NCBI GenBank assembly: GCA_963808125.1
Contig: CAWEEP010000066.1
Coordinates: 1-18,372 of the forward strand
DNA length: 18,372 nucleotides
Direction: 5' to 3'
From: CAWEEP01 sp963808125
GTDB taxonomy: Bacteria > Chloroflexota > Dormibacteria > Aeolococcales > Aeolococcaceae
In this document: piece by piece, positions 15,492 to 18,372 of the stretch
Layout of the letters: every line of letters starts with the position of its first letter
Position numbering within the stretch: the first letter of the stretch is position 1
Notes under the pieces: generated by a model
The model's input: the letters and a program-made list of their open reading frames with translations, nothing else
Told to the model about the DNA's origin: nothing
The model's database searches: none
Position numbers and translations under genes: made by a program

Positions 15492-17275
15492 TGGCGGGGG
15501 CGCCCATCCTCCTGCTGCCGCCGGCGGTCGCCGACGCCATCGCCGCCGGCGAGGTCGTGGAGCGCCCCGCCGCCTGCGTCAAGGAGCTGTGCGAGAACGC
15601 CCTGGACGCCGGCGCCACCCGCATCGACGTCGACATCGAGGGCGGGGGCCTGGCGCGCATCGCGGTCAGCGACGACGGCGCCGGCATCCCCGGCGATCAG
15701 CTCTCCCTGGCAGTCGCGCGCCACGCCACGTCGAAGCTCACCTCCGTCGGGGATCTCGCGGCGGTGCGCAGTCTCGGCTTCCGCGGCGAGGCGCTCGCCA
15801 GCATCGCCGCCGTCAGCGACCTGACCCTGCTGAGCCGGCCCCGGGGAGCGGACGGCGCCTGGATGCTGCACTGCCGCGCCGGCGCAATCCTGGAGCATCG
15901 GCGCGCCGCCGGGAGCCCGGGCACCACGGCCGACGTCCGCGATCTGTTCCACAACACGCCGGCACGCCTGCGCTTCCTGCGCGCGGAGCGGAGCGAAGCC
16001 GCCGCCGCGGTCCGCATCGTCACCGAGCTCGCGCTCACCAGGCCAGAGGTCGCCTTCAGCTGCCGCAGCGACGACCGCGTTGCCCTGCGCACCCCGGGAG
16101 GAGGCCTGGCCGACGCCACCGCCGCCGTCTACGGCCGCGACGCGGGGGAGCTGCTGATGGTGGACGCCGCGGGCGACGTGACCGTCTCCGGCCTGATCAG
16201 CGAGCCGCGCAGCCACCGGGGAAACCGTCTCGGGCTTGTCGTCATCGTCAACCGGCGCCGGGTGCACAACCGCGCGCTGGTGGCGGCGGTGGAGGAGGCA
16301 TATGCGGGCCTGCTCCCGGTGGGACGCCACCCCTTCGGTGTCGTCGAGGTCTCCCTGGACCCGGCGATGGTGGACGTCAACGTCCACCCCACCAAGCGCG
16401 AGGTCCGCCTCCGCGAGGAGGGACGCGTCTACAGCGCCGTGCAGCGGGCGTGCTGGGCGGCGCTGCAGGAGTTGCGCTTGGGTGCGGGTCAGGTCCGGCT
16501 CCCCCAGTTGGGCGGCCTGCCCGCCCGCGCCGGTGCCGCCGGCCTGGAGATCCGCGATGACGTCCTCCCCGGCACGCAGCTCCTTCCCGGCGGCCGGGCT
16601 GGGGAGCCATGGCGTGCCGTCCCAGGCGTCGACACCGAGCCCCAGAGCGCGGTGGAGCCGTCCGCGGACCACCGCCTCACGGACCTGTCCCCGCCTCGTC
16701 CCCTGGCGCAGGCGGCGGACGGCTGGCTCCTGGCGGAGTTGCCCGCCGGCCTGGTCCTCGTCGATCCCCACGCCGCCCACGAGAAGGTCCTCTACGTCGA
16801 GCTCCTCACCGAGGGCGAGGCCGCGGAACAGGACGGCCGCGAGGCCGCCAGCCAGATGCTGCTGATCGACGCGGTGGTCTCCGTCGAGCCGGCGCAGGCG
16901 GAGCGTGCTCTGGAAAGCGCCGAGCTGCTGCGGAGCATGGGCTTCCAGCTGGAGCACTTCGGGCCCGGGCTCGTCCGCTGCCATGCCGTCCCCGCGGCGG
17001 CGTCGCGGGGGGACCCCTCTCGCCTGGTGTCCGAGGTTCTCGGTGCTCTCGACGACGGCGGCGACAGGGCCGGCCGGCGCCGCCGGATCGCCGCCGTGAC
17101 CGCCTGCCACGCCGCCGTCCGCCTCGGCGAGCGGATCGACAGCCGGGAGCAGGCGCGCCTGCTCGAGCGGCTGGTCGCAACGCCGGGAGGCATGACCTGC
17201 CCCCACGGCAGGCCAACCGTGATCGTCCTCGACGACCGCAGCCTCCGGCGAGCCTTCGGCCGCCCGGTCGCCTGA
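15491..17275 (+). CDS. mutL: DNA mismatch repair protein MutL
   Basis: GHKL ATPase that couples mismatch recognition by MutS to strand incision. ATG 15491 overlaps the mutS stop (TGATG). The 594-residue product has the full N-terminal ATPase set: KELCENALDAGAT (31-43, with Glu32 and Asn36), DDGAGIP (61-67), RHATSKL and LGFRGEALASI. The C-terminal dimerisation domain has endonuclease-type motifs: DPHAAHE (425-431), ACHAAVRL (538-545) and CPHGRPT (570-576). It should therefore be a nicking MutL, as in most bacteria lacking MutH. The first metal motif is usually DQHA-x2-E-x4-E. Here the next Glu comes after five residues (KVLYV), a small variation. The gene is completely open although its neighbours mutS and miaA are broken. 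Confidence 0.97.
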   Translation: MAGAPILLLPPAVADAIAAGEVVERPAACVKELCENALDAGATRIDVDIEGGGLARIAVSDDGAGIPGDQLSLAVARHATSKLTSVGDLAAVRSLGFRGEALASIAAVSDLTLLSRPRGADGAWMLHCRAGAILEHRRAAGSPGTTADVRDLFHNTPARLRFLRAERSEAAAAVRIVTELALTRPEVAFSCRSDDRVALRTPGGGLADATAAVYGRDAGELLMVDAAGDVTVSGLISEPRSHRGNRLGLVVIVNRRRVHNRALVAAVEEAYAGLLPVGRHPFGVVEVSLDPAMVDVNVHPTKREVRLREEGRVYSAVQRACWAALQELRLGAGQVRLPQLGGLPARAGAAGLEIRDDVLPGTQLLPGGRAGEPWRAVPGVDTEPQSAVEPSADHRLTDLSPPRPLAQAADGWLLAELPAGLVLVDPHAAHEKVLYVELLTEGEAAEQDGREAASQMLLIDAVVSVEPAQAERALESAELLRSMGFQLEHFGPGLVRCHAVPAAASRGDPSRLVSEVLGALDDGGDRAGRRRRIAAVTACHAAVRLGERIDSREQARLLERLVATPGGMTCPHGRPTVIVLDDRSLRRAFGRPVA

Positions 17276-17282
17276 GGTGGCG

Positions 17283-18213
17283 ATGGGGGAGGGGCCCGGT
17301 CCGATCCTCGCCGTCGTCGGGCCGACGGCCACCGGCAAGACGGCGGTCGCCGTCGGCCTGGCCCGGCGACTGGGTGCCGCGGAGCTGCTCAACGCCGAAC
17401 TCGCGGCAGATTCTCCGCGGTCTGCGGGTGGGGACCAACCGGCCGTCACCGGAGGAGCTGCAGGGGGTGACATGCCACCTCCTCGATCTCGCCGACCCTG
17501 GCCAGCCATTCTCGGTCGCCGCCTGGGTGGGGGAGGCCACGAGCTGCCTGGCCGACCTCGACCGGCGACGTGTCCGCGCCATCGTGGTGGGCGGGACGGG
17601 GCTGTACGTGCGGGCGCTCCTGGACCACTTCGAACTGCCCGGCGGACCACCCGACCCGGTCCGGCGCGAGGCGTTGTCGGCGGCGGCGGCCACCCCCCAG
17701 GGCCTCCTCGCCCTCGGCATGGAACTGCGCCGTCGCGATCCCGCCGGCGCCCTGCGCATCGACATGCGCAATCCGCGCCGGGTCGTGCGCGCCATGGAGA
17801 TCCTCGACGCGACGGGCAGCGCCGCCGCCCCAAGGCGCGAGGGCCCGCGCCGGGCCGCGACCTGGATCGGCATCGACGCGACCCCGCAGTTCCACCGACA
17901 GGCGATCGCCGCGCGCTCCCGCGCCATACTCGCCGCCGGACTGGTGCCCGAAACCGCGGCTGCGTTGCGCCGCGGGGTGCCCCCGGCGGTCCTGGAGGCG
18001 TCGGGGATCGGCTATCGCGAGGCGCTGATGGTGCTGGCGGGGAACCTCTCCGAGGCGGCCGCCGCGGATGCCATCGCCATGCGCACCCGCCGCTACGCCA
18101 AGGCCCAGCGCACCTGGTTCGGCCGCGACGCCGGGATCACCTGGCTGCGGCGCGACCGCGCCGGCGACCTGCCGGGGATCATCGACGCCGCGGCGGCGAT
18201 CGTCGAGGGCTGA
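17283..18213 (+). CDS. miaA: tRNA dimethylallyltransferase MiaA (one frame change)
   Basis: Transfers a dimethylallyl group to A37 of tRNAs reading UNN codons, producing the substrate of MiaB encoded upstream. ATG at 17283 has GAGGTGG just upstream, overlapping the mutL stop, and yields the P-loop GPTATGKT at residues 13-20. After AELLNA an extra A at 17397-17400 (GAAC for GAC) shifts the frame by +1. Without it the conserved DSRQILRGLRVGTNRPSPEE is restored. The rest is open: HLLDLADPGQPFSVAAW, VVGGTGLYVRALLD, NPRRVVRAMEIL, GIGYREALMVLAG and the RTRRYAKAQRTWFGRD signature close to the C-terminus, ending at TGA 18213. Length (about 309 residues) is normal. It is probably co-transcribed with miaB-mutS-mutL. 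Confidence 0.93.
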
Positions 18214-18233
18214 CCCGCGGGCTGCCCGCAGAC

Positions 18234-18262
18234 GGAACATCCGTTGTCGGAACATCCGTTTG
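18234..18262. promoter_or_regulatory. Tandem LexA-like boxes upstream of lexA
   Basis: Two copies of the 13-base unit CGGAACATCCGTT (18233-18245 and 18248-18260) are spaced 15 bases apart. Each contains an imperfect GAAC-N4-GTT(c) dyad: GGAACATCCGTTGT and GGAACATCCGTTTG, 7 and 8 of 10 fixed positions of CGAAC-N4-GTTCG. The second overlaps the lexA -35. Placement and duplication support autorepression by LexA. Confidence 0.6.
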
Positions 18263-18288
18263 CGCTACGGCGTTCACCGTGCTACAGT
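18260..18288 (+). promoter_or_regulatory. lexA promoter
   Basis: The -35 TTGCGC (18260-18265), a 17-base spacer and the extended -10 gTGcTACAGT (TACAGT at 18283-18288) lie in the 112-base gap after miaA. The layout copies the recA promoter. The -35 overlaps the second LexA-like box. Confidence 0.6.
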
Positions 18289-18325
18289 CCTGTGTGCCCA
18301 ACCGCTCAGAGGTACCCAGACGACC

Positions 18326-18372
18326 ATGCCAGACGCCCTCAACCCGCGGCAGCGGCAGATCCTCTCCTTCCT
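18326..18372 (+). CDS. lexA: LexA repressor (3'-truncated by window edge)
   Basis: Only the first 15 codons are visible, reading PDALNPRQRQILSFL after the initiator Met. This matches the start of LexA proteins (LTPRQREIL pattern), the first helix of the winged-helix DNA-binding domain. AGAGGT at 18308-18313 lies 12 bases before the ATG. The upstream tandem GAAC-N4-GTT boxes and the common placement of lexA after miaA strengthen the call. The serine protease domain is outside the window and cannot be checked. Confidence 0.8.
   Translation, partial: MPDALNPRQRQILSF

Noticed and set aside
15158..17833. An 891-codon open frame on the minus strand opposite mutL and miaA
   Set aside because: It is antisense to strongly conserved mutL and miaA, rich in Arg/Gly/Pro with no recognisable domain. 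Long antisense frames are expected at this GC content.
18233..18260. Tandem 13-base repeat as a CRISPR or satellite array
   Set aside because: There are only two copies with a 2-base spacer in a promoter; dyad symmetry and context fit LexA operators.

Overview
The window is very GC-rich (about 70% by eye) and reads as a conserved chromosomal housekeeping locus. It is not a mobile or defence region. I see no tRNA, rRNA, CRISPR array, transposase or integrase. The order is rnj - ftsK - yajQ - pgsA - cinA - recA - recX - (MFS gene, reverse strand) - rny - spoVS - (small membrane ORF, reverse strand) - miaB - mutS - mutL - miaA - lexA. RNase J, RNase Y, SpoVS, FtsK/SpoIIIE and a Gram-positive-type LexA operator (CGAAC-N4-GTTCG) all point to a Terrabacteria-type bacterium. 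A high-GC Chloroflexota- or Dormibacterota-like lineage is my best guess, but this is inference and not proven from the sequence.

Layout. 1-1683 is the end of RNase J (start outside the window). 1800-4085 is the FtsK DNA translocase. 4158-5752 holds yajQ, pgsA and cinA, closely spaced and probably co-transcribed. 5801-7640 is the recA-recX unit, with a good promoter, a TTG start and a LexA-like box for recA. 7650-9020 is a 12-TM-type MFS transporter on the minus strand, convergent with recX and divergent from rny. 9177-11152 is rny plus spoVS. 11163-11413 on the minus strand is a small single-TM protein. 11482-18213 is an overlapping or tightly spaced miaB-mutS-mutL-miaA operon. lexA begins at 18326 and runs off the end.

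How the genes work together. The locus combines RNA turnover (RNase J, RNase Y), chromosome segregation (FtsK), phospholipid synthesis (PgsA), tRNA A37 modification (MiaA, then MiaB), mismatch repair (MutS, MutL) and recombination with SOS control (RecA, RecX, LexA). Candidate LexA boxes lie at recA (5836), twice in front of lexA (18234 and 18249), and possibly at ftsK (1709). A recurrent -10 element of form (g/c)cTAnnnT precedes ftsK, yajQ, recA, rny, miaB and lexA. In yajQ and miaB it sits only 10-11 bases before the start codon, suggesting nearly leaderless mRNAs.

The most striking anomaly is a set of about 23 apparent one- or two-base frame changes. They fall in recX, rny, spoVS, the small minus-strand ORF, miaB (about 6), mutS (about 11) and miaA. 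They concentrate in two patches, 10521-12241 and 14432-15333. rnj, ftsK, yajQ, pgsA, cinA, recA, the MFS gene, mutL and the first 1.5 kb of mutS are clean. Conserved motifs survive in every frame and many events sit in short same-base runs. I therefore read them mainly as local sequence or assembly errors, not real gene decay. I did not find a convincing undescribed multi-gene system here.
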